A DNA stretch of 38,902 bases from Bacteroidales bacterium (GCA_022482545.1 JAKVOZ010000017.1:1-38902), one strand, 5' to 3'. Numbered from the stretch's first letter, positions 8,579 through 16,984 are shown. Notes: generated from the letters alone by a model not told the origin. Numbers and translations: made by a program.

Positions 8579-10561
8579 ATGGAGAAAAAAGATTTATTTC
8601 AATATACGATAGATGAGTTTTATGATTGTAAGGTTATGAAATATCAAGTTCCAATGTGGGAGAAATTAACTATTAATCAGAAACAATATCTCTATTACTT
8701 ATCACAAGCGGCCTTATGGGGAAGAGATATATACTTTGACCAAAACTACAAAAACAATATTATGATTAGAAAAGTGTTGGAAATAGTATTAGAAACTTAT
8801 GATGGAGATAAATATTGCAATGATTGGCATTTGTTTGAGAACTATTGCAAGCGGTTTTTCTTTTCAAATGGCATTCATCATCATTATGGAGAAAAGAAGT
8901 TTTTGCCGGAATGTTCAAAGGAATATTTTCTTAGTATTTTAAAACGAAGTAATTTTTCAATAAAACGAAGTAATTTTTTAAAAAAACGAAGAAAAAACGA
9001 AATAAGTCTTGATAATTTTTTTACGCTTATTATAAATGAAGTTTTTAATCCAAATATTGCACCAATAAGAAGAAGCAATGATACTAAAAATGATATAGTT
9101 AAAGCATCTTCTGTAAATTTTTATGAGAATATTTCAAGACAAGAAGCACAAGAGTTTTATTCTAAACAAAATATACCTAACGAACAAGAGCCTATTTCGC
9201 TTGGACTTAATTCTAAACTTGTGAAAGAAGAAGGTGAGATAAAGGAAGAGGTTTATAAGATAGACGGAAAGTATGGGAAAGAAATAGAAAAAATAGTTTA
9301 TTATTTGAATAAGGCACAAGAATTTGCTGAAAACGATAAACAAAAAGCATACACAAAAGAATTAATTGAGTTTTACAAGACAGGAGATTTAACGACGTGG
9401 GATAAATATAATATACTTTGGTGTCAAGATGATGAAAGTGTATGCGATTATGTTAATGGATTTGTAGAAACGTATAATGACCCACTTGGAATGAAAGCAA
9501 CATGGGAGAGTGTTGTAGATTTTAAGGATATAGAACAAACCAAAAGGACAAAAACTCTTTGTGTTAATGCACAATGGTTTGAAGACAATAGTCCAATTAA
9601 TCCTGTTTATAGAAAGAAACAAGTAAAAGGTGTTTCAGCAAAAGTTATTAATGCAGTTATTCTTGCAGGTGATTGTTATCCAACGCCACCTATTGGAATA
9701 AACTTGCCTAATGCCGACTGGATAAGAAAAGAATATGGTTCAAAAAGTGTAACTATTTCTAATCTTACTGATGCTTATTTCTTTGCTTCAATGGAAAAAA
9801 AGAATAGTGCTTTGAATGAATTTGCTTATAGTGAGAAGGAGAAAGAGAGAGCAAAGACTTATGGCAGACTTGCAGATAATTTGCATACAGATATGCACGA
9901 ATGTCTTGGTCATGGTAGCGGACAATTATTACCAAACACATCGTCAAATGCGTTAAAAGAATATTCATCAACGCTTGAAGAAGCAAGAGCAGACCTTTTT
10001 GCTCTTTACTATCTTATGGATAAAAAACTATTGGAGTTAAACCTTATGCCAAGTATGGAAACCGGCAAAGCACAATATGATAGTTATATAAGGAATGGAC
10101 TAATGGTTCAACTTGCAAGAATACCTTTGAATGAAAAGATAACAGAAGCACATATGCAAGATAGAGCTCTTATAGCTAATTACGCATTGCTTAATGGCAA
10201 TTGTATAAAAAAAGAAATTAAAGATAAAAAGACTTATTTCACTATTACAGATTATGAAAAATTAAGAGAGTGTTTTGGTCATTTGCTTTTTATTATTCAA
10301 GATATTAAATCAAGAGGAGATTATGAAAAAGGCAAGGAGCTTGTTGAAAAATATGGAGTAAATATTGATAAAGACCTTCACAAAGAGCTTGTTGAAAGAT
10401 ATAATAAACTATCATTAAAACCTTATGGTGGCTTTGTTAATCCTGATTATAGTTTAGTAAAAGATGAAAAAGGAAATGTTGTTGATGTTAAAATATCTTA
10501 TTCTTCTTCGTTTTTGGAACAAGAGATAAAGTATGGTAAAGAATATTCAATAGATGAATAA
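8579..10561 (+). CDS. Dipeptidyl peptidase III, M49 family
   Basis: DPP III is a zinc peptidase that removes dipeptides from the N terminus of short peptides. The 660-residue protein has the family zinc motif H-E-C-L-G-H (residues 440-445; bacterial and human forms read HExLGH) and the second motif E-E-A-R-A-D starting at residue 467, which gives the third ligand. Long stretches match my memory of the Bacteroides thetaiotaomicron enzyme, for example N-G-I-H-H-H-Y-G and N-A-Q-W-F-E-D. The frame runs 50 codons further upstream, but a promoter lies in that part and the family begins near M-E-K-K-D. There is no signal peptide, so it is probably cytoplasmic. Residues about 122-142 are replaced by a Lys/Arg-rich 7-residue repeat (see the repeat at 8941). 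Its end overlaps yraN by 8 bp. Confidence 0.95.
   Translation: MEKKDLFQYTIDEFYDCKVMKYQVPMWEKLTINQKQYLYYLSQAALWGRDIYFDQNYKNNIMIRKVLEIVLETYDGDKYCNDWHLFENYCKRFFFSNGIHHHYGEKKFLPECSKEYFLSILKRSNFSIKRSNFLKKRRKNEISLDNFFTLIINEVFNPNIAPIRRSNDTKNDIVKASSVNFYENISRQEAQEFYSKQNIPNEQEPISLGLNSKLVKEEGEIKEEVYKIDGKYGKEIEKIVYYLNKAQEFAENDKQKAYTKELIEFYKTGDLTTWDKYNILWCQDDESVCDYVNGFVETYNDPLGMKATWESVVDFKDIEQTKRTKTLCVNAQWFEDNSPINPVYRKKQVKGVSAKVINAVILAGDCYPTPPIGINLPNADWIRKEYGSKSVTISNLTDAYFFASMEKKNSALNEFAYSEKEKERAKTYGRLADNLHTDMHECLGHGSGQLLPNTSSNALKEYSSTLEEARADLFALYYLMDKKLLELNLMPSMETGKAQYDSYIRNGLMVQLARIPLNEKITEAHMQDRALIANYALLNGNCIKKEIKDKKTYFTITDYEKLRECFGHLLFIIQDIKSRGDYEKGKELVEKYGVNIDKDLHKELVERYNKLSLKPYGGFVNPDYSLVKDEKGNVVDVKISYSSSFLEQEIKYGKEYSIDE
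8941..9005 (+). repeat. 21-bp in-frame tandem repeat inside the DPP III gene
   Basis: AAAACGAAGTAATTTTT occurs at 8941-8957 and 8962-8978. Degenerate copies of the AACGAAG core follow at 8985 and 8996. The first three cores are spaced exactly 21 bp, or seven codons, encoding L-K-R-S-N-F-S, I-K-R-S-N-F-L and K-K-R-R-K-N-E. The total length of this loop is close to that in Bacteroides DPP III, so the fold is probably kept. The same AAAACGAAG word recurs upstream of uvrA. Confidence 0.7.
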
Positions 10562-10946
10562 GAGAAAGACTATGAAAGAATCAACTTATATAAAGGGGAG
10601 AAAAGGGGAGAACTTGGCAACAGAATATCTTATGCAAAAAGGCTATCGTATTATGCAGAGAAACGTTACTTTTAAAAAGAATGAGATAGATATTATAGCG
10701 ATAGATAAAAATGAGATAGTATTTGTTGAGGTAAAAGAAAGAGCAACGGATGTTTTTGGTTCGCCTTATGAAAAAGTAGATAGGAAAAAACAAGAACTTA
10801 TTATTAAGGTGGCAGATAATTACATAATAAGAAACAATATAAACCTTGAAGCAAGATTTGATATTGTTTCAATAGTTGATATAGATAGCGAAGAACCAAA
10901 GATAGAACATATAATTGATGCTTTTTCTCCTTGTGATTTTATATAA
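10554..10946 (+). CDS. YraN/UPF0102 family endonuclease-fold protein
   Basis: This 130-residue protein shows the UPF0102 signature: G-R-K-G-E-N-L-A-T-E-Y-L-x4-G-Y, then N-E-I-D-I-I and V-F-V-E-V-K. The E, D and E-x-K residues form a restriction-endonuclease-like core. The family's biological role is not well settled; a part in DNA processing has been proposed. The start at 10554 overlaps the DPP III stop by 8 bp; a second ATG at 10572, closer to the conserved domain, is also possible. It is probably co-transcribed with DPP III, although the two have no known functional link. Confidence 0.9.
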   Translation: MNKRKTMKESTYIKGRKGENLATEYLMQKGYRIMQRNVTFKKNEIDIIAIDKNEIVFVEVKERATDVFGSPYEKVDRKKQELIIKVADNYIIRNNINLEARFDIVSIVDIDSEEPKIEHIIDAFSPCDFI

Positions 10947-10987
10947 GAAATATACTTTTAACTATTTTACTGGGTCTTTGTTTCATT

Positions 10988-11018
10988 TTTGTGAATTCAA
11001 ATAATAATATTATATTTG
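10988..11018 (+). promoter_or_regulatory. Full Bacteroidota promoter (-33/-7) of the lipocalin-like gene
   Basis: TTTG at 10988-10991, 19 bases, then TATATTTG at 11011-11018 is an exact match to the TTTG-N19-TAnnTTTG consensus. An AAAGGTG stretch about 8 bases before the ATG at 11047 also looks like a Shine-Dalgarno sequence, which is uncommon in this window. Confidence 0.8.
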
Positions 11019-11046
11019 CAAAATAGATTTAAATAAAGGTGATAAG

Positions 11047-11430
11047 ATGAAAAGAATAACTATAATATTATTTGTTTTGTGCTTTATTCCAATAGCAAAA
11101 GGGCAAATAAAAAATAAAAATCCTTATTCCGATATTGTGGGCAAATGGTTTATTCCACACATTGCCGACATAAATATTATATTTTATAAAGATACTACTT
11201 TTTTATTTAAGGATTACAATGAGAAGTTAGATAAGGAAGAACAACTTCAAGGAAAATTTGAATTGAAAGGAGATAAACTTACGCTGTATTATTATGATAG
11301 AAAGCCACAAGTATTTCATTATTCAAAGAGAGGAACAGATCATGTTAATTATTATATAACCAAAGGAAATAATTATTATTTTGTTAAAAGCGATATTGAT
11401 TCTGTTTTACAGAAGAAAGAGATTAAATGA
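11047..11430 (+). CDS. Secreted lipocalin-like protein
   Basis: The 127-residue protein begins with a Sec signal peptide (residues 1-19, ending A-K-G before Q20). The mature part is about 107 residues. It has G-K-W near its start, followed by alternating strands of the kind I-I-F-Y-K-D-T-T-F-L-F, Q-G-K-F-E-L-K-G-D-K-L-T-L-Y-Y-Y. This pattern is shared by lipocalin-like domains common in Bacteroidota (small beta-barrels, ligand usually unknown). It has its own strong promoter and a rare Shine-Dalgarno-like site, which suggests high expression. The gene is convergent with tRNA-Met. Family membership is by pattern only. Confidence 0.7.
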   Translation: MKRITIILFVLCFIPIAKGQIKNKNPYSDIVGKWFIPHIADINIIFYKDTTFLFKDYNEKLDKEEQLQGKFELKGDKLTLYYYDRKPQVFHYSKRGTDHVNYYITKGNNYYFVKSDIDSVLQKKEIK

Positions 11431-11445
11431 AATTGTTTTTGAAAG

Positions 11446-11519
11446 TAGCGGGATCGAGAATTGAACTCGAGACCTCCGGGTTATGAATCCGACGCTCTAA
11501 CCAACTGAGCTACCCCGCC
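11446..11519 (-). tRNA. tRNA-Met (CAT anticodon)
   Basis: The sequence folds as a cloverleaf on the minus strand: acceptor GGCGGGG paired with TCCCGCT (two G-U pairs), D stem GCTC/GAGC, anticodon loop TTCATAA, T stem TCGAG/CTCGA with loop TTCAATT, and A as discriminator. CCA is not encoded. The top pair is G-U, and the anticodon stem lacks the three G-C pairs of initiators, so it looks like the elongator; an A31/C39 mismatch is present. A CAT tRNA modified to read Ile cannot be excluded by sequence alone. Confidence 0.93.
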
Positions 11520-11534
11520 ATATTTTTGAGATTG

Positions 11535-11565
11535 CAAAATTATAAAAACTTTACAACTTAACAAA
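11535..11565 (-). promoter_or_regulatory. Full promoter of tRNA-Met
   Basis: On the minus strand TTTG, 19 bases, then TAATTTTG followed by C is an exact consensus match ending 15 bases before the tRNA 5' end. Confidence 0.8.
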
Positions 11566-11662
11566 ATATAATTATGAAAAACTTTCTTTTTTTCTTATTT
11601 CTTCTTGTCTTTAAATAGTTTATATGATTTTATAAAATAATGAAATACATTTTTAATATGGT

Positions 11663-14461
11663 TTATTTTAATTCATCTTTTAAAAACTCACCAATGCTAT
11701 TGTTTTTGTTTTTTATCATATCTTCAGGTGTTCCACAATAAGCAATCATTCCGCCTTCTCTTCCGCTTTTATTACCCATATCAATAATATAATCAGCAAC
11801 TTTTATCACATCAAGATTATGCTCAATAACAATCATAGAGTTCCCTTTATTTACTAACTCTTGAAGAACATTAAGAAGAATACGAATATCTTCAAAATGC
11901 AGTCCTGTTGTTGGTTCGTCAAGTATATAAAGTGTTTTGCCAGTATCTCTTCTTGCTAATTCTGTTGATAGTTTTATTCTTTGAGCTTCTCCACCAGAAA
12001 GTGTGGTTGAGGATTGTCCAAGAGTGATGTAGCCTAATCCAACTTTATTTACTATTGAAAGCTTTTGTACAATGTTGGGATAGTTTTCAAAGAACTTAAC
12101 AGCTTCCGAAAAAGACATATTTAGAACATCATTAATGCTTAATCCTTTGTATCTTACTTCTAATGTTTCTCTATTATATCTTTTTCCTTGACAATCATCA
12201 CAAGTAACATAAACATCAGGAAGGAAGTTCATCTCTAATGTTTTAACACCTGCTCCTTGGCAAGACTCACATCTGCCCCCTTTTACATTAAAAGAAAATC
12301 TTCCAGGTTTATATCCTCGTATCTTTGCTGTTGGCAAAGAGGCAAAAAGAGCACGAATATCATCAAAAACTCCTATATATGTTGCTGGATTGCTTCTCGG
12401 CGTACGTCCTATTGGAGATTGATCTATTTCAATAACTTTATCTATGTTTTCTACTCCGCTAATTTTTTTGTATGGTAAAGGTTTTCTTTCGCTACGATAA
12501 AAAAGATGAGAAAGAATAGGCTGAAGAGTATCATTAATCAAAGAACTTTTACCACTACCGCTTACACCTGTTAAACAAACAAACATTCCAAGAGGTATTT
12601 TAACAGTAACGTCTTTTAAATTGTTTCCGCTTGCTCCACTAAGAGTGAGAAAATTTCCATTACCTTTCCTTCTTTCTTGTGGTACTTCTATCTTTTTTCT
12701 TCCTTTAAGATAATCACATGTGATAGAGTTTTGTTGTAATATTTCTTTTGGCGTTCCTTTTGCAACAATTTTTCCTCCATTAACTCCTGCACCAGGCCCC
12801 ATATCAATAATATAATCAGAACTCATCATCATATCTTTATCGTGTTCAACAACAATAACACTATTACCTTTATCTCTAAGTTTTTGTAGAGAGGAAATAA
12901 GTTTGATGTTGTCTTTTTGATGTAATCCTATGCTTGGTTCATCAAGAATGTAAAGTACATTAACAAGTTCGCTCCCTATTTGAGTAGCAAGACGTATTCT
13001 TTGAGCCTCTCCACCAGAAAGTGATGCTGTTCTTTGATTTAATCGTAGATAACCAAGTCCAACATCAATAAGAAAATTAAGTTTTGTTTTTAATTCTTTA
13101 ATTATTTCTTGACCTATTGTTTTGTTTCTATTGTTGAGCGTTCCTTCTAATGAAATACACCAAGAATAAATATCTCTTATATCCATATCAGCAATATCTG
13201 CTATATTCTTATCGCCAATCTTAAAACAAAGACTTTCTTTCTTTAATCTTTTTCCTTCACATTCTGGACAAGGTATTTCACTCATAAAACTGTTAGCCCA
13301 TTTCATTATAGCATAAGGAGCATTTTCACCAATTTGAGATTGAATAATGTTGGCAATACCTTTGTATTTTGACATATCTATCAATTCATCGAAATCATCA
13401 TTTTCTCCATAAAGCAAAACATTAAGTGCTTGTTCGCTAAAATTCTTTAATGGTGTTGAAAGAGTAAAATCATATTTTTCGCCAAGAGCAATTAATGATT
13501 TAGTAATCCAAGAATTTTTTGTTGGTTTTCCAAGAGCAATTATGCCACCATCATTAATACTATGGTTAAAGTTAGGTATTAGTTTTTTTATATCAATACT
13601 ATTTATTATGCCAAGACCATTACAACGAGGACAAGCACCATAAGGAGAATTGAAAGAGAAAGTGTTTGGTTCAGGATCTTCATATGATATGCCAGTTGTT
13701 GGACACATAAGATGCTGGGAGTAATGCTTAACTTCATTTGTCTTTGTGTCAATGACAATAAGATTACTTTTACCGTGAGAGAATGCTGTTTGAATAGATT
13801 TTTTTAAACGATTATGATTTTTCTCATTTACAGTTATTGTATCTATAACAATATCAATGTCGTGAATTTTATACCTATTAAGTTTCATATCTCTTGTTAT
13901 AGGCACAATCTCTTTATCTACTCTAACTTTAAGAAACCCTTTTTTTGCTATTTGAACAAAAAGTTCTCTATAATGTCCTTTTCTCCCTTTAATTATTGGC
14001 GAAAGAATAGTTATTGTTTTATTATTATATTTTTCTTCAATGTTATCAAGTATTTGTGTTTCGGTATATTTAACCATTTTCTCACCGGTTGCAATAGAAT
14101 AAGCATCAGCAATTCTTGCATATAATAATCTAAGTAAATCATATATCTCAGTAACCGTTCCAACAGTAGAGCGAGGATTTTTATTCGTTGATTTTTGTTC
14201 AATAGAAATAACAGGAGATAAACCATTTATTTTTTCAACGTTAGGCCTTTCCATATTGCCTATATAGTTTCTTATGTAGGCTGAAAAAGTTTCTAAATAT
14301 CGTCTTTGTCCTTCGGCATATATAGTATCAAAAGCAAGAGAACTTTTTCCACATCCACTAAGTCCTGTAATAGTTACAAGACTGTTTCTTGGTATGGCAA
14401 CAGAAATGTTTTGTAGGTTGTGAGCTTTGGCACCAATTATTTCTAATTTTTTATCATTCAT
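11663..14461 (-). CDS. uvrA: Excinuclease ABC subunit A
   Basis: UvrA is the damage-sensing ATPase of nucleotide excision repair; it loads UvrB on DNA. The 932-residue length is normal. Visible are Walker A G-L-S-G-C-G-K-S-S (33-41), a second Walker A G-V-S-G-S-G-K-S-S near 630, two L-S-G-G-E-A-Q-R-I signatures, each followed by an L-Y-I-L-D-E-P Walker B, and a DNA-binding zinc finger C731/C734/C754/C757. In the first zinc site the sequence is C253-P-T-T256 with C277 and C280, so the second cysteine is Thr. I recall this substitution from other Bacteroidota, but cannot check it here. It is a single gene with divergent neighbours; no clear -7 box was found upstream. Confidence 0.97.
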   Translation of the reverse strand: MNDKKLEIIGAKAHNLQNISVAIPRNSLVTITGLSGCGKSSLAFDTIYAEGQRRYLETFSAYIRNYIGNMERPNVEKINGLSPVISIEQKSTNKNPRSTVGTVTEIYDLLRLLYARIADAYSIATGEKMVKYTETQILDNIEEKYNNKTITILSPIIKGRKGHYRELFVQIAKKGFLKVRVDKEIVPITRDMKLNRYKIHDIDIVIDTITVNEKNHNRLKKSIQTAFSHGKSNLIVIDTKTNEVKHYSQHLMCPTTGISYEDPEPNTFSFNSPYGACPRCNGLGIINSIDIKKLIPNFNHSINDGGIIALGKPTKNSWITKSLIALGEKYDFTLSTPLKNFSEQALNVLLYGENDDFDELIDMSKYKGIANIIQSQIGENAPYAIMKWANSFMSEIPCPECEGKRLKKESLCFKIGDKNIADIADMDIRDIYSWCISLEGTLNNRNKTIGQEIIKELKTKLNFLIDVGLGYLRLNQRTASLSGGEAQRIRLATQIGSELVNVLYILDEPSIGLHQKDNIKLISSLQKLRDKGNSVIVVEHDKDMMMSSDYIIDMGPGAGVNGGKIVAKGTPKEILQQNSITCDYLKGRKKIEVPQERRKGNGNFLTLSGASGNNLKDVTVKIPLGMFVCLTGVSGSGKSSLINDTLQPILSHLFYRSERKPLPYKKISGVENIDKVIEIDQSPIGRTPRSNPATYIGVFDDIRALFASLPTAKIRGYKPGRFSFNVKGGRCESCQGAGVKTLEMNFLPDVYVTCDDCQGKRYNRETLEVRYKGLSINDVLNMSFSEAVKFFENYPNIVQKLSIVNKVGLGYITLGQSSTTLSGGEAQRIKLSTELARRDTGKTLYILDEPTTGLHFEDIRILLNVLQELVNKGNSMIVIEHNLDVIKVADYIIDMGNKSGREGGMIAYCGTPEDMIKNKNNSIGEFLKDELK

Positions 14462-14495
14462 AACATCTTTAATAATAATATCTTAAAAGAGTACG

Positions 14496-14561
14496 AAAAA
14501 AACGAAGAAATATTTTGTTAAAATAATGAGATAATTGCAAAAAACGAAGAAATAATTTGTT
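14496..14561 (+). repeat. Direct repeat in the uvrA upstream gap
   Basis: Two copies of an AAAAAACGAAGAAATAnTTTGTT-like sequence lie at 14496-14519 and 14539-14561. Their CGAAG cores are 42 bp apart, twice the 21-bp period of the same word inside the DPP III gene. They lie between the divergent uvrA and lipoprotein genes, just upstream of the latter's promoter. Confidence 0.65.
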
Positions 14562-14587
14562 GAGAAGTTATTTTTTTTATAGCTTTG
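14556..14587 (+). promoter_or_regulatory. Promoter of the Cbp1-like lipoprotein gene at 14614
   Basis: TTTG at 14556-14559, 20 bases, then TAGCTTTG at 14580-14587. This is one base off the ideal spacing. The TTTG overlaps the second AAAACGAAG direct repeat. Confidence 0.65.
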
Positions 14588-14613
14588 CAAAATAAATAAA
14601 ATAATATAGTAAT

Positions 14614-15480
14614 ATGAAAAAGACATTAGTAGTGTTATCATCAGTTGTGTTGTTTATGATGATGTCTTGCACTAACAAACAAGAACAAAAAATGAGAGAA
14701 CAACACCTACAAGATTCTTTTAGTGCCTTGTTGAATACGAAAACCGCTCAGGTTGAAACAATGTTTAGTCAATTGAATGATATTGACAAATCATTAGCAG
14801 AGATAACAGATCAATATCAAAGCATTTCTAAGCAGACAGCAACAAACAATGAAATAGGAAAAGATGCAGCATCTAATATTAAGTCAAGAGTTGAGAAGAT
14901 AAATCAAATATTACAACAAAATAAAGAAAAAATAAATGCTATAAAAAGTAAACTTGGTAAAAATCAAAAAGAGAACAAAGAACTTAGAGCGTTTGTTGAT
15001 AATCTTAATAAAAGAATAGCAGAACAAGAAGAACAAATACAAAATCTTACAAAAGAATTGCAAAAGAAAAATATTCAAATAGACAATCTTAATAATGATG
15101 TAGCAAGATTAACTAATGAATCAAAAAACAAAGATGTAAAAATAAGTAAGATAGAAGATGAAAAGAATGTTGCTTATTTTATTGTTGGAACAAAAGCAGA
15201 GCTTCTTTCTCGTGGTATAATAAATAATAAAGGAGGCTTTATTGGATTAGGAAAATCAACTGTTGCAGCAAATAATATAGATGTTTCAGTTATGACAAAA
15301 ATAGATATAAGAAATGTAAGTGAAATACCATTAACAGGAAAGAAAATAAAGATTATTTCATCTCATCCAACAACATCTTATGAATTAGAAGGTAATCAAA
15401 AAACGCCAGCATCATTAAGAATAACTAATTCAGAATTGTTTTGGAGAACAAGCAGATGTTTAATCATTATGACAAAATAA
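14614..15480 (+). CDS. Cbp1-like coiled-coil lipoprotein (paralog 1)
   Basis: The 288-residue protein begins with a lipoprotein signal (M-M-S-C, Cys19). Residues about 22-188 are a long heptad-rich coiled coil (Q-N-L-T-K-E-L-Q-K-K-N-I-Q-I-D-N-L). The C-terminal domain, about 100 residues, starts A-Y-F-I-V-G-T-K-A-E-L and ends near F-W-R-T-S-R-C-L-I-I-M. The layout and C-terminal motifs match what I recall of proteins annotated as the Cbp1 family of collagen-binding adhesins in Prevotella and Bacteroides. Collagen binding by this protein is not shown by sequence. A paralog lies at 29371. It is followed 45 bp later by a disrupted gene for a lysine-rich secreted protein, probably in the same transcript. 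Confidence 0.75.
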   Translation: MKKTLVVLSSVVLFMMMSCTNKQEQKMREQHLQDSFSALLNTKTAQVETMFSQLNDIDKSLAEITDQYQSISKQTATNNEIGKDAASNIKSRVEKINQILQQNKEKINAIKSKLGKNQKENKELRAFVDNLNKRIAEQEEQIQNLTKELQKKNIQIDNLNNDVARLTNESKNKDVKISKIEDEKNVAYFIVGTKAELLSRGIINNKGGFIGLGKSTVAANNIDVSVMTKIDIRNVSEIPLTGKKIKIISSHPTTSYELEGNQKTPASLRITNSELFWRTSRCLIIMTK

Positions 15481-15525
15481 TAGATAAGACATAAATTTAT
15501 AAAATATATAAAATTAAGTAAAAAA

Positions 15526-15912
15526 ATGAAAAAATTAATCGTTTTAGCAAGTGCTTGTATGCTTTTAACAAGTGGAGTTTATGCTCAAAGTGTAAAACAT
15601 GCAATTAAAAAAGAAGCAAACAAAGAGTATAGCAGTGCTAAGAAATAAGCTATCAAAGAAAATAACAAGACTAAGAATGCCATCAAAAAAGACATCAATG
15701 CCAAGAAAAAAGCTTCACAAAAAGAATATGCTAATGCTAAGGATGCAGTAAGAAATGATGTTGCTGCAAAACAAACAGCACTTCAAAAGAGGATTCAACA
15801 AGACTCAATAAGAAGAGTTAATGCTGAAAAAACAGCAGTGAAGGATACAAAGAAAAGCATAAACAAAAGAGCTAAAAAATTTGCAAAACAAATAGATGAT
15901 GCTACTAAATAA
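15526..15912 (+). pseudogene. Lysine/alanine-rich secreted protein gene with one in-frame TAA
   Basis: An ATG at 15526 starts a clear signal peptide (M-K-K-L-I-V-L-A-S-A-C-M-L-L-T-S-G-V-Y-A, cut before Q21). After 40 codons the frame meets TAA at 15646-15648. It then stays open in the same frame for another 87 codons to a second TAA at 15910. The downstream part is very rich in Lys, Ala, Asn and Gln, in the same style as residues 21-40 (for example A-I-K-K-D-I-N-A-K-K-K), and looks like one helical, strongly basic periplasmic protein of 128 codons. There is no frameshift. A recent nonsense mutation (for example from CAA, AAA or GAA) is the simplest reading; a sequencing error or readthrough are alternatives. 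It lies between a Cbp1-like lipoprotein and a terminator. Confidence 0.8.
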
Positions 15913-15946
15913 ACATTAATATTTAGTAGACCATTTAAAAGAAAAA

Positions 15947-15983
15947 AATAGTTGTAGAAAAGACTCTACAACTATTTTTTTTA
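15947..15983 (+). terminator. Rho-independent terminator after the disrupted gene
   Basis: AATAGTTGTAGA and TCTACAACTATT form a 12-bp stem with a six-base loop, followed by a T run. An A run precedes the stem, so it may also end the transglycosylase transcript from the other strand. That the transcript still has a strong terminator here shows the unit ends after the interrupted frame. Confidence 0.85.
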
Positions 15984-15997
15984 CTATTTATAATCTA

Positions 15998-16984
15998 TTA
16001 TAGAAAGTCATAAGGATTATCAAGTTTATTTATTAAACTTTTCCAAGATAAAGATTCTTGTGTAGGTATTTTCAAAGTATATTGTTTCTTTTCTTTGTTT
16101 GTAAGTTTTTTTGCTTGAAGTTCTGGATTAGCAAAGCGGAAATACTTGTAAGGAATATTAATTTGTTTACAAAAAGAATAGAAATTATTTATAGAAGAGT
16201 CAATAGTTATTGTTGTGTAATTAAGAGGTTGATAGCAATCTAATTTACGTATGTAAAAACCATAAAGTTTGGGATTCTCCATTATTATCTTGTATGCAAT
16301 TATACGATAAACATAGCGAGCCGTTTCGCTGTTTAATTGAAGAGACCAATAATTGTCGCAAGATTGTTCTTCCATTCTATCTTTTACTCCTCTTTCTCCA
16401 CAATTGTAAGAAGCACAAGTTAAAGCCCAATCTTTTAGTCTTGAATAACCTCCTCTAAGATATTTACATGCAGCAAAAGTAGATTTTTTAACATCGTATC
16501 TTTCATCATATTCATCATTGACTGTTAAACCAAATTCTCTTGCAGTAACAGGCATAAACTGCCAAAATCCTTCTGCTTTAACAGGAGAGACAGCATTGTT
16601 TAACGCACTTTCAGCAACAGCAAGAAATTTTAAATCTTCTGGGACATTATTCTCTCTTAATATTGGTTCTATTTCAGGAAAATAACGAAAAGCACGTTTA
16701 AGAACAATGAATGTTGAGGCATGTTGATAAGTTAGATAAGTTAGTTCTCTATCCAAACTCTCTCTAACAAAAACATTATCCATAGGAACTTCTTCTCCAC
16801 AAAAAGATACTTTATCAGGAATGTAGGCAGAAAAGTTTTGGTAATGTTGTTTAATCATTTCTTGATATTGTTCATCAGGAGATTCATTGTCTTTTGCAAA
16901 AACAAATATCTGCATAAAGATGGTTGAAATAGATAATACGATTGCAATTGAACTAATAATTAAGGTAATGTTTTTTTTATTCAT
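15998..16984 (-). CDS. Lytic murein transglycosylase (SLT family, MltD-like)
   Basis: This family cleaves the glycan strand of peptidoglycan and leaves 1,6-anhydromuramic ends. The 328-residue protein has a hydrophobic N-terminal segment (about residues 7-30) that exports or anchors it. The SLT domain reads L-A-V-A-E-S-A-L-N-N with the catalytic Glu125, G-F-W-Q-F-M-P at about 139-145, and A-S-Y-N-C-G at 191-196, all family hallmarks. There are no recognisable LysM repeats after the domain, so it is shorter than E. coli MltD. It is divergent from a large helical periplasmic protein, and both genes have clear -7 boxes in the 102-bp gap. Confidence 0.92.
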   Translation of the reverse strand: MNKKNITLIISSIAIVLSISTIFMQIFVFAKDNESPDEQYQEMIKQHYQNFSAYIPDKVSFCGEEVPMDNVFVRESLDRELTYLTYQHASTFIVLKRAFRYFPEIEPILRENNVPEDLKFLAVAESALNNAVSPVKAEGFWQFMPVTAREFGLTVNDEYDERYDVKKSTFAACKYLRGGYSRLKDWALTCASYNCGERGVKDRMEEQSCDNYWSLQLNSETARYVYRIIAYKIIMENPKLYGFYIRKLDCYQPLNYTTITIDSSINNFYSFCKQINIPYKYFRFANPELQAKKLTNKEKKQYTLKIPTQESLSWKSLINKLDNPYDFL

